64,000 nt of DNA from an uncultured Tenacibaculum sp. (lineage in GTDB: Bacteria > Bacteroidota > Bacteroidia > Flavobacteriales > Flavobacteriaceae). Below are positions 28,484 to 37,257 of the stretch, piece after piece. The notes under the pieces are model-generated. The model was not told the DNA's origin, ran no database searches, and worked only from the letters and a program-made list of their open reading frames with translations. Location of the stretch: positions 806,001 through 870,000 of the forward strand of contig CANMIL010000001.1 in the NCBI GenBank assembly GCA_947497895.1, written 5' to 3'. Position 1 is the stretch's first letter. Every line of letters starts with the position of its first letter. A program made the translations under genes and the position numbers.

Positions 28484-31400
28484 TTATAATGGATTTCTAT
28501 ATTTTGTACTCAGATTAGTATCTTTTTGATCATTTACGATTACCTTAACATCTACGAAATCTGGTCTTTTTGAATTCCCTGGATAACTAAAATCCATTTC
28601 GATTTTAACACTTGGAGGACTGTCAGACTTTAACATATCTGAAACAGCTTTTTCCATCTGAAACCATGCTCCAGAACTATTTTCATTGGCATTCTGAGGA
28701 AAATAGTTTATTTGTTCACTTGGTCCTCCCCATTCATTCCTAAAAATATGACCTCCATCATCTACATTTTGATTAGAACCATCTTTAACGTTTTTAGCCC
28801 TTCTTTGTGCAGTTTCATTTCTTCTGATATTTCCATTAATCTCAACTGGATTCATGATAGCTTTTGCTACCCTACCTTGATCATCAATCTTATACTCAAA
28901 TTTTCCTCCTTGTACCTTATAGGTAAAACCTTTCATCAATGGAGGATCAACATTCAGCAAAGGATTCCATCCATCTCCAGTCCCTCCAATTTTTGCATCT
29001 ATTTTTTTATCAGAGATCGTAGCCCAAACCGTACCTTTTCTGTCAACTACTTGTAAAGCATTTCCGACGCTCTTTAAAGTCCATGTACCGGGTAAGTTAC
29101 TTCTTGTCAGCATTTCAATGAATTCATCATATTGATTTCCAAGAATGTTACGTGCTTTTGCTGAAACAGCAGGAGGTATATCATCTACAAACTTTTGCTT
29201 AAGAACAACAAAAGAACCTGAAGGAACATCTGTGTTTATTGAAATATCATTGACTTGTCCATCTGGTTTGGCTACATACCAATGATCTCCTTCAACAACA
29301 CTATTACTGTATATCTTCATTTCACCGGTAGATCCAATAACATTCCTATTCAATATTTGAGCTATTTCACTTGCACTTGAAGGTTTGTTACAACTTAATA
29401 AACGAATTGTTTTATCATTAGGAATAGACTCTAAAGCTTCTGCGAATTCTCCTGCTGTTAATGTTACATTTTCAGTTTTTCCGTTTAGTTCAATAATTAC
29501 GGAAAAATTGTCTCCCACATCATCCGAGTGAACAATAACATCAACATACTCATCCGAAGTATTTATATAATTCTTTACAACCCCTAGATCATCATCTGTT
29601 AATTTGATAACTCCTGTTAAATGTTCTTTAAGTTTACCCGCAACTTCATCAATTGCTTTTCCTACTTTAAAGTGATTATCTAACTCTAGTATTCTCGAGT
29701 CATCCTCTCCATATTTATCTATAAGAACTTGTCTATGTTCTTCGTAGGCTTCTTTTGCCTTATCCCTCGAAGCCTTAAATTTTGCTTCAATCAAGCCCGA
29801 ACCAAGTAATCCTAACTGTAAGTATGTATTATACTCTTGAATTGTCTTACATAACTCTTCATTTCCTTCACACAAATCAGAGTAATTCATAAGAATATCA
29901 ACCACCCCACTAGTTATTTCAACTGTACCAAGTGTTACTTTTCCTACTTGTTTTAACTTAGTAAGATGTCTCAGCTTAGTAAAGTTACCTACTCCAGAAA
30001 ATATAAGCGCAATATCAATGGTTAACCCTATTTTATTCAGACTTTTCTCTAAATTGTCTTTTCTAGTTGTTCCTGCAAAGTAAATCGCTGGCACCTCCGT
30101 TTTTGTTATTCTTGCTTTCCCTTTTCCTTTTTCAAAAACGACTAGAATTGGTTGAAATAAATCAAATTTAATCCTTCCCAATTTCCCATAAATGGTTTCA
30201 GTTTGAATAAAGATTTTATTTCCTCGAAAACGAACATTTTTATAGGTTACATTTGGAAACCAAGAATGTCCATCATACATTATTGTGTTAGGACTTAAAG
30301 TCACACTTCCCCCTATATAATCACCTATATTAACATATTCATATTTACTTTGATCCGCATATGTAGTACCATTCCACAATCCAAAGATTGTATCTAAAAA
30401 TCTAGTAAAATTATTATCGTCTCCTTTCCAAAAAAAGCCTCCATGCTCATCATCCATTTTATTGAAAAGTCTTCTAGTTAATCCTACATCATTATTCAGA
30501 TAATCTAAAAACTCTTGAGAATATTCATTAGCATCTCCTGTAAAATTGTTTATCAGATCTAAAATTAAATCCTCATAGTACTCAGTGAGAGCATAGCTCC
30601 TAGCTGCAATTTTTTTAATTATTATATATTTATTTTTGGTTGAAAAGTATTGCGCACCACAATTTGCTATTTTCTTAATCTCGATTATATCTTGATCTGA
30701 GAATTCGGTTTTACCAACTATACTATTCAGAACTTCCTGGTAATCCTCCTTGATAACCTCAATATTATCAGGAAATAAATATTTTTGAAGTTTCTCTAGC
30801 TTTTCACCGGTTTTACTAAGCTCATTCATCCATCTCGCTGAGATCTCTATTCCTCCATAATTTATAGTATAAAGTTTATAAGTATATTGTCTGTTCCCTA
30901 CACCACTAACCTTTTCTTCAATTTTAGGAGTCTTTTCTCCCAAAGCTACTTTTTCATTTTTCAGTAATACCTTTATTTTTCCGTAGTCGGCATGTTCTGC
31001 TGAAAAACTTCCACTTTTATTAAAGAAATTAGCTGCTAACTCCCTATTACCATTTCCATATTCACATCGAATCCTTTGAAAAACTTTAGAGATATATTCA
31101 TCATCATTATACTCGCCATCCTCGTCTGTTTGGAACCAATATAATTTCATACCCGGTGCATGAATCTTTTTCCAATCCAAATGATTCAAGACAGTTCCTG
31201 AACCGTAATCCATTAAGAAGTTCGTAGCACCTTTCGGGAACTTATATTCATCCCATGGATGCTCCATTCCAAAAATTCCATGTCCGAGCTCATGTGCTAA
31301 TGTTCTCGATTGCTTTTCTATTGTATTTGCTCCCCGTGTAAAAACAAAACCAAATTGTCTTTTTAAAGGCATAAAACCAGCTACTTCCGAATCTGTTACA

Positions 31401-33847
31401 GGTACATTTGTTACAAAAACATAGTAGGTTGTCTTTGAATAATAGTTTTGTTTTTTTACATAATTGTTGAACGCCTTTTCTTCGTCGGTATAATGTGATA
31501 GAATAGAACTATCACCTACTTTCAATCTAGTATCATTATTGCTATCCCATTCATAAATTTGATCCAGGTCTACGCTTGGAACCTCTTGTATATTTAATCT
31601 AACTCCAGCTTTTTTATAGATTTCTTTGACTCCTATTTTCACCTCTGCATCAACGCTTGGTATTCCAACAGGTACTAACGTAACATTAATTACATCAAGT
31701 TTTTCTGACGCCAAGTGAGTTACGATCAAACTACCAGCAATTTCAAACTTTTCAGGATCATCCTTGGATTTAACTACAGCCAAAATCTCTTCATCTACGT
31801 AATGATACTTTCGTTTTAGATTAATCCTTACAGTTTGATCATCAAGCCAATTAATATCTAATTTTGCCCCATCTTTCGTTTTAAAGATGATATCGTCTTT
31901 TGTGATATCGGGATCTGAAATTTCTACTTTAGCTCGAACAAAATCATCACCGTTAGCATCTGAAATAGCTTTGTAAGCAACTTTGTATTTATTATTGCCA
32001 TTCTGAAGTATTTTATATTCTTTTTCAAAAACATCCGAAGTTCCTTCCGGTAGCTCATCAAAATAATAGTATCCTGAGTTTTCAAATGTTACTTTAACTC
32101 CATCTGCGGAAACCTCTGTTACGTTTCCATCATCATCAACACCATCTGTATTAGAGTCGACAACTGCTCCTCCATCGGCACCATCTTGTTTTGTTATGGT
32201 TCCATCTTCTCCTACCGACCATACATCGCCATTTGCACTTACTATATTGATATCATCATCACCTGGAACAGTAGCAGATTCTCCATTAGTTCCTATTACA
32301 ACAATAGCTCCATTAGAATCAATCTCGACTGTATCAATCACAAAATCAACCTCTATTGCATCTTCCAATATACCGTCATCACCATTAATTCCATCAGAAA
32401 TATCAAGATCAATTGTTCCAGAAGAACCTTGACCAAACTCTGCATCATATAAGGTTACTACTTCACCTTCTGCTAGCTGACTAGAGGTATTTACCAATAC
32501 ATTTTTAAATTCTACTCCAAACTTTGCAAACTTTAAATAAGGTATTTCAACATACCCTCTTCCGGTTAGTCTACCATTTGATTGGTTTTGTATTTCAGTA
32601 ATTGTTATTCTAAATTTTCCAGCTGTGAAAACATCTCCTAAAATTAATCCTGGATGTGGATCTCTGTTACTAATTGCAATAGCATCAGGAACAATTCCAC
32701 ACTGGTAATTGGCATCATCATTTTGAACAGTCTCTGTTGTGATTCGCTGAATCTCTGAGTAATCACTATACTGAAATTGACATTTTCCTTTTACTTTATA
32801 TTCATAGGTAGTCCCCGGTTTTAAATTCCAAATAGTTGCCCAGCTACTGTTGGTTCTCTTAGTAAACCAATATGCATTAGCTCTATCCGCTTCTCGATAA
32901 GCAATTATATATTCGGAATGTAATTCTGGATTTTGATTCCAATACACATTTATTTTCGATGTCCCTTTTGGTTCCCCACTTACTCCATCAGGCGTTTCAC
33001 AAGGCAAGGTTCTAGAAAACCAAAAAACTTCGCTATACCCTTGATTTTTGAATAATCCAATTTCTTCAAGGCCTTGTAAGGCTTTTGCCCTTACCCTCCA
33101 TGCATAACGCTTTCCCGGAAGTAATAATGGCTTATCTGGTCCATAAATTAAAGTGGTTCTTCTTGTAGTCTCTTCATAAACTGGCACCTGAGATAAAAAG
33201 GCAGTTTGAGGATTAATATGATCATCCCAAATCTCAACCATACTAAATTCATACTCAACATTACTTACATTAATATGCCTTGGTGTCCATTGAAAAATGA
33301 TGTTTTCGAAATCACTAGGCTCAATATTTGAATTATTAAACGGTATGTTAAGAATTGGCGGCTCATTTTTAAATATAAATACGGTCGCACAGCGTTTATC
33401 TGAAAGTTTTGTTCCTGATAAGTAATCATATATCTCAAAACAAAAATTATAACTCCCTTCTGGAATCGTTTGAGAATAAGTGGTCGAATTAATACCTTCT
33501 ATATTCTCGAACTTATAATATGGCGCTAAATCTACATTGGTAAGACTTAAAGGAACTCCCCCTTCAATAAATAAATCATTAGCCCCCAAAACAAAATCTT
33601 TACTGTTAAAGCTAATATTGCCTCCTTCAAAATAGGTTTTTAGTTTAACCTGCCTATTTGAAATGGTTATATCGTTTAGAAAGATTTGAATTGTTACTGG
33701 ACTATTTAGACTGGTGTCATCAGCATAATTATAAAAATTAACTGGGGCAGGACTGTTAACCCTTGGAACAATAGTTACAGGATATTGTTGTCCTAATATA
33801 GTTTCTACAATTGTAAAAAAAATAAGAAAGGTTAGTAGTTTTTTCAT
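28484..33847 (-). CDS. Polymorphic toxin: FN3 region, HELGH zinc protease and C-terminal YeeF-like endonuclease
   Basis: A 1787-residue exported toxin. SP at 1-19 (ending ILGQ). Residues about 25-370 are Ig/FN3-like (IIFQWTPR, KRYAWRVRAKAL, TTYEYKVKGKCQ). Residues about 470-590 are strongly acidic. A metalloprotease domain follows with His852-Glu-x-x-His856 and His863 (HELGHGIFGMEH) and a Met-turn-like NFLMDYG; the spacing is one residue longer than the metzincin motif HExxHxxGxxH. Residues about 1480-1560 hold a pre-toxin segment with IRLLSCNKPSSASEIAQIL. The C terminus is a DNA/RNA non-specific endonuclease of the YeeF type: DDGGHIF with His1700, NYFPQN, SSGAWFQMEK, PGNSKRPD. There is no T9SS tail. 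The protease may free the nuclease; that is inference. The next gene is its immunity protein. Confidence 0.85.
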   Translation of the reverse strand: MKKLLTFLIFFTIVETILGQQYPVTIVPRVNSPAPVNFYNYADDTSLNSPVTIQIFLNDITISNRQVKLKTYFEGGNISFNSKDFVLGANDLFIEGGVPLSLTNVDLAPYYKFENIEGINSTTYSQTIPEGSYNFCFEIYDYLSGTKLSDKRCATVFIFKNEPPILNIPFNNSNIEPSDFENIIFQWTPRHINVSNVEYEFSMVEIWDDHINPQTAFLSQVPVYEETTRRTTLIYGPDKPLLLPGKRYAWRVRAKALQGLEEIGLFKNQGYSEVFWFSRTLPCETPDGVSGEPKGTSKINVYWNQNPELHSEYIIAYREADRANAYWFTKRTNSSWATIWNLKPGTTYEYKVKGKCQFQYSDYSEIQRITTETVQNDDANYQCGIVPDAIAISNRDPHPGLILGDVFTAGKFRITITEIQNQSNGRLTGRGYVEIPYLKFAKFGVEFKNVLVNTSSQLAEGEVVTLYDAEFGQGSSGTIDLDISDGINGDDGILEDAIEVDFVIDTVEIDSNGAIVVIGTNGESATVPGDDDINIVSANGDVWSVGEDGTITKQDGADGGAVVDSNTDGVDDDGNVTEVSADGVKVTFENSGYYYFDELPEGTSDVFEKEYKILQNGNNKYKVAYKAISDANGDDFVRAKVEISDPDITKDDIIFKTKDGAKLDINWLDDQTVRINLKRKYHYVDEEILAVVKSKDDPEKFEIAGSLIVTHLASEKLDVINVTLVPVGIPSVDAEVKIGVKEIYKKAGVRLNIQEVPSVDLDQIYEWDSNNDTRLKVGDSSILSHYTDEEKAFNNYVKKQNYYSKTTYYVFVTNVPVTDSEVAGFMPLKRQFGFVFTRGANTIEKQSRTLAHELGHGIFGMEHPWDEYKFPKGATNFLMDYGSGTVLNHLDWKKIHAPGMKLYWFQTDEDGEYNDDEYISKVFQRIRCEYGNGNRELAANFFNKSGSFSAEHADYGKIKVLLKNEKVALGEKTPKIEEKVSGVGNRQYTYKLYTINYGGIEISARWMNELSKTGEKLEKLQKYLFPDNIEVIKEDYQEVLNSIVGKTEFSDQDIIEIKKIANCGAQYFSTKNKYIIIKKIAARSYALTEYYEDLILDLINNFTGDANEYSQEFLDYLNNDVGLTRRLFNKMDDEHGGFFWKGDDNNFTRFLDTIFGLWNGTTYADQSKYEYVNIGDYIGGSVTLSPNTIMYDGHSWFPNVTYKNVRFRGNKIFIQTETIYGKLGRIKFDLFQPILVVFEKGKGKARITKTEVPAIYFAGTTRKDNLEKSLNKIGLTIDIALIFSGVGNFTKLRHLTKLKQVGKVTLGTVEITSGVVDILMNYSDLCEGNEELCKTIQEYNTYLQLGLLGSGLIEAKFKASRDKAKEAYEEHRQVLIDKYGEDDSRILELDNHFKVGKAIDEVAGKLKEHLTGVIKLTDDDLGVVKNYINTSDEYVDVIVHSDDVGDNFSVIIELNGKTENVTLTAGEFAEALESIPNDKTIRLLSCNKPSSASEIAQILNRNVIGSTGEMKIYSNSVVEGDHWYVAKPDGQVNDISINTDVPSGSFVVLKQKFVDDIPPAVSAKARNILGNQYDEFIEMLTRSNLPGTWTLKSVGNALQVVDRKGTVWATISDKKIDAKIGGTGDGWNPLLNVDPPLMKGFTYKVQGGKFEYKIDDQGRVAKAIMNPVEINGNIRRNETAQRRAKNVKDGSNQNVDDGGHIFRNEWGGPSEQINYFPQNANENSSGAWFQMEKAVSDMLKSDSPPSVKIEMDFSYPGNSKRPDFVDVKVIVNDQKDTNLSTKYRNPL

Positions 33848-33866
33848 ACAATGAAGTCTGGTTAGT

Positions 33867-36350
33867 TTAAAAATATTTTAATTTAAAGTTTTCTCTATCT
33901 AAGTATTTTTGAGACTTTTCTCCAAAAAACTCAATAACTGATTGTAAAATGTAAAAGCGTATTTTTCGCTTATCTCGTTCATTTTCGAACGTATCAAAAA
34001 TTTCATTCTGAGTTTTATTATAAAACTCCCTTAAATGTATTTTATCCTCTTTTACATCATCGATAGTCTTATACTGTTGAATCTCTTTGCTGATCCAACG
34101 ATGAGTTAATAACTTGTCAAGTGAAAGCTTAAGTTTAGTATCAATTTCTTTATATTCCTCCTGTAATTCATCGGAATATTCTCTTCGGTCATTTTCGCTT
34201 TTATTCCAAAGAAGATGCTTAATTCCTTCTTTTTTGTTCTTTACGTATTGTGATTCCATTGCATAGTCCAATCGCTTAGCATCTAACTGAAGTTCCTTAA
34301 TGGTATTAAATAGTATTCGGTAATATTGATCTAAAATTGCCTTAGAATCGTAAATTTCTTTCAGTAATTGAATCGCTTTTATTTTATAAGCTCGCTTATT
34401 TTTTTCTTTAGCTATTTCAATTCTATTTTTCTGAAATTTAGATTTTCTTGTTTCAGGTACCTTTGCAAAGTCCGGTGCTTTTATCAATCGCTCTATTCGG
34501 TAATCTATTTGCTCAATAGTTCCTTCATACAAGGAATCTTTGAATGTAAACCTTATAAGGTTCTTATCTAATTTGGTTTTCTTAGTTTTTCTTGAAGTTT
34601 TAGTCTTGGCTTTTCTCTTAAACCTAATATTCTTAGAATCAAATACACCAAAACGATACGTATAACCAAAAGTAATAGTGAAGTCTTCTCTCGAATTACT
34701 TAATGAGTTTCTCAATTGCGCCAATCCGTTTAAACTAAAATTGTGTCTTTTTCTGTAAACATATCGACTACTAACTCTAAAATTGGTAATATTCCCTTGA
34801 TCTTCTCCATCAATACTGCTTTGATTATAACCTAAGGAACCGTTTAACTTTAGCTTTTTTTGGAAAAAGCTTTTACTCGCCGAAATCGTTGGTCCAAAAA
34901 TAACGTTGTTGCTTTCTGAAATCTTACTTAAACTAGCATTTACAGCTCCAGAAATACTCAGATTTCTTTTTGGGTATCCAACAGTATAAGCTAAGTTTCC
35001 GTTGTATAGAGTAGATTGATCCAAAGCATTTCGCTCCTCTCCAATTCTATTTTCTGCATCTTGAAAAGTAATAGCAGCGTTTATGTTTTCTCTTTTGTTT
35101 TCGTCTTCACTTAGAATATAATTGGCATTCAGATTAGCATTTTGAGATATTTGGGTAATATTAGCTCGATCAAGATCTTCCTCTATTTGAGAAATACCAT
35201 TGATATAATCGAATTGGTTTTTAATATTTGTATAGGACTGAAAGTTAGAGTATCCAAAAGTCAGGTTTAACTTTTTACTTGCATTATAGTTTAAGTTTAA
35301 AGCACTTACTAATCTTTTTAACTGCGAAGCTTTGTCTCCATCCAAATCATCTCTTTGCAAACCTACATTCAACGTAATCCCTAATTTATCATTCAAAATT
35401 TGTTGAGAAGCATTAATGGTTACATTCTCTAAATCGTTATTAAAGAAATATCCACCGAGTGTACGATAATTTGGGTCAATAAACTCATATCTTATTCCAA
35501 TATTCCCTTTCCCTACTTGATAGGTAAAATTCATATTGTAAGCTTTATAGTATTGAGTCGTTAAATTTGTATTCAATAAAGAGGACATGAACCCTTGAGT
35601 ACCTGCACCTCTAACATCTTCTGTTAATGCAGATAAAGCAACTTCTCCCTTTAATTTTAACCCTTTTAATACTTCAAATTCTCCATTAACACTAATTACT
35701 GTATTATCTTTAGGTTGTACTTCATTTTCAATAGGAACTCGCTCCTTTAATGATTCAATAACGTCTTTTGCTTTAAAGAATATTCCTCCTAAAGTAAACT
35801 TATCGAATTTATAGGAAGCCTTTATCCCATAACCTATTCTTCTGTAATTCGCTTCTCCATTTAGATTATTAACATCGTATTCTCGTTCTCTAAGGAGCCT
35901 TCCATACATTAGACTTATTTTGAGCTTTTCTTTTGGTGAAAGATCAAAGCCTATTCCTGTAAATTGATGGCCATTTAGTGTATAGGGTGAAAAAGTCATA
36001 TTAATATCACCAATATGAGCTGTTACCCATTTATAACTTGGATGGATACTAAACCTGTTAAAGGAAAAAGGGTTATTTGTTTGAAATTTTGCATTGGAAT
36101 AAGAAAACGAAAATGGAATATTATATACATCGCTAATATTCAAGTTTACATTTCCAGATAGAAAATAAGTGAAAGGCTCACGATTTGAGCTTCCTTCATA
36201 GAATACACTATTTACACCAACGCCTCCCGTTAGTTTAAATAGTGAAGATTTTCCAATTTTCTCAAGGTTTTGACCCAGAGATATAGTCGCACAAAGCAAC
36301 AGTTTGATTCGTAGTAGTTTGGTTAGTTTCAATTTTAAATTAAAATTCAA
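33867..36350 (-). CDS. Outer-membrane beta-barrel with C-terminal helical extension
   Basis: First gene of the operon, up to 827 residues. Residues about 30-600 are a beta-barrel with many short turns and aromatic ends (GIGFDLSPKEKLKISLMYGR, VGLQRDDLDG, TITFGYTYRFGVF). No TonB box or plug is seen. After the last strand comes a very basic stretch (RFKRKAKTKTSRKTKKTK) and about 230 helical, charged residues with coiled-coil character. The start is unclear: no ATG exists between the upstream in-frame stop and the barrel, so TTG at 36350 or 36332 is likely; either gives an SP ending LGQ. A TAATTTTG box overlaps 36348-36355, favouring the later TTG. The barrel probably anchors or exports the operon's large proteins; its tail may face the periplasm. 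Confidence 0.75.
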   Translation of the reverse strand: MNFNLKLKLTKLLRIKLLLCATISLGQNLEKIGKSSLFKLTGGVGVNSVFYEGSSNREPFTYFLSGNVNLNISDVYNIPFSFSYSNAKFQTNNPFSFNRFSIHPSYKWVTAHIGDINMTFSPYTLNGHQFTGIGFDLSPKEKLKISLMYGRLLREREYDVNNLNGEANYRRIGYGIKASYKFDKFTLGGIFFKAKDVIESLKERVPIENEVQPKDNTVISVNGEFEVLKGLKLKGEVALSALTEDVRGAGTQGFMSSLLNTNLTTQYYKAYNMNFTYQVGKGNIGIRYEFIDPNYRTLGGYFFNNDLENVTINASQQILNDKLGITLNVGLQRDDLDGDKASQLKRLVSALNLNYNASKKLNLTFGYSNFQSYTNIKNQFDYINGISQIEEDLDRANITQISQNANLNANYILSEDENKRENINAAITFQDAENRIGEERNALDQSTLYNGNLAYTVGYPKRNLSISGAVNASLSKISESNNVIFGPTISASKSFFQKKLKLNGSLGYNQSSIDGEDQGNITNFRVSSRYVYRKRHNFSLNGLAQLRNSLSNSREDFTITFGYTYRFGVFDSKNIRFKRKAKTKTSRKTKKTKLDKNLIRFTFKDSLYEGTIEQIDYRIERLIKAPDFAKVPETRKSKFQKNRIEIAKEKNKRAYKIKAIQLLKEIYDSKAILDQYYRILFNTIKELQLDAKRLDYAMESQYVKNKKEGIKHLLWNKSENDRREYSDELQEEYKEIDTKLKLSLDKLLTHRWISKEIQQYKTIDDVKEDKIHLREFYNKTQNEIFDTFENERDKRKIRFYILQSVIEFFGEKSQKYLDRENFKLKYF

Positions 36351-36420
36351 AATTAGAACGGCAAATAAAAAACTATTGACCTACATTTTGAATTTTTTTC
36401 GCTGAACGACAAAACAAAAA

Positions 36421-36445
36421 AGGCTCAAATATTTATTTTGAGCCT
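36421..36445 (-). terminator. Terminator of the LysM gene
   Basis: GGCTCAAA and TTTTGAGCC arms around a short AT loop, followed on the minus strand by TTTTTTG. It lies about 125 bases past the LysM stop codon and just upstream of the giant operon's start region, so it insulates that operon. Confidence 0.8.
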
Positions 36446-36568
36446 TCTTCAATCAACTATTAAAAACTAACTAATCACCAACTGTTATTGTTAAGTAATC
36501 AATTATAAGACGACCAAATAACAAGTCAGTTACAGTAATTGTCTGAGTTTAACAGTATTTTAAGATTC

Positions 36569-37108
36569 CTATTTAATTTTGAGCTTCTGTCCCAGATAGA
36601 TAGTATTATCCTCGATATTATTTTTACGCTTAATTTCGATAACCGACAAATTATATTGCTTCGAAATACTATATAAAGTTTCTCCTTCGCTTACTTTATG
36701 AATCGTATAATTAGGCATTCCAATTTTTTCAAAAAACGCTTCTTTCTCCTCTTGATTGGCTGCATAACCTAAAACAACTTCTGTTCCTACATTAAGTTCA
36801 TCGAAGTTACTCATGCTGTTTAATTTATATAAAGTACTTAAGGACAGATTATATTTTCTAGCAATACTACTAAGATTTTGACCTTCCATAACAATATGAA
36901 CAATTGTAGGATCAAATTCTTCAAGATTTACATTTTCATCAGCCGGGTTTTCAGGAAATATCTTTGATACTTCTCCTGTAACCAAATTCATGTAAGCGGT
37001 TTCTTTATTAAGTGTAATTTTATCCCACCCTTTGGGTAGTTGTTTTTCTTGTCCGTGTAATAACAACTGGTTAAAAACCAACAATGTTAGTAGTAATAGA
37101 TATTTCAT
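36569..37108 (-). CDS. Exported protein with two LysM domains and a WW-like N-terminal motif
   Basis: A 179-residue exported protein. SP at about 1-19 (LLHGQ). Residues 24-54 read LPKGWDKITLNKETAYMNL followed by VTGEVSKIFPENP, which has the W, aromatic/N, T and P spacing of a WW domain. Two LysM domains follow: 69-114 (VHIVMEGQNLSSIARKYNLS to LNVGTEVVLGY) and 134-179 (TIHKVSEGETLYSISKQYNL to YLGQKLKIK). LysM binds peptidoglycan or chitin glycans, so it is probably a periplasmic or surface wall-binding protein. It stands alone with its own terminator; a TAAATTTG box at 37129-37136 on the minus strand is a reasonable promoter. Confidence 0.85.
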   Translation of the reverse strand: MKYLLLLTLLVFNQLLLHGQEKQLPKGWDKITLNKETAYMNLVTGEVSKIFPENPADENVNLEEFDPTIVHIVMEGQNLSSIARKYNLSLSTLYKLNSMSNFDELNVGTEVVLGYAANQEEKEAFFEKIGMPNYTIHKVSEGETLYSISKQYNLSVIEIKRKNNIEDNTIYLGQKLKIK

Positions 37109-37208
37109 GATTCCCCTAATAAGTTATTCAAATTTACAAATCTTTTTAATTAAAACGAATTAAAAAGATGAATAACAACCACTTAAAACCCCATGTAATA
37201 ACAAAAAA

Positions 37209-37233
37209 TCCTGTCTAACTTTTGTTAGACAGG
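37209..37233 (-). terminator. Terminator of the chitinase gene
   Basis: Ten-base arms CCTGTCTAAC and GTTAGACAGG with a TTTT loop; on the minus strand the stem is followed by ATTTTTTG. It starts 25 bases past the stop codon. Confidence 0.9.
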
Positions 37234-37257
37234 ACCAGAACAAGGTTAAAAGAATCA

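Noticed and set aside
32186..32452. Plus-strand ORFs inside the toxin gene's acidic region
   Set aside because: They are antisense shadows of Asp/Gly-rich codons, have unlikely composition (Ser/Ile/Tyr-rich) and no RBS.
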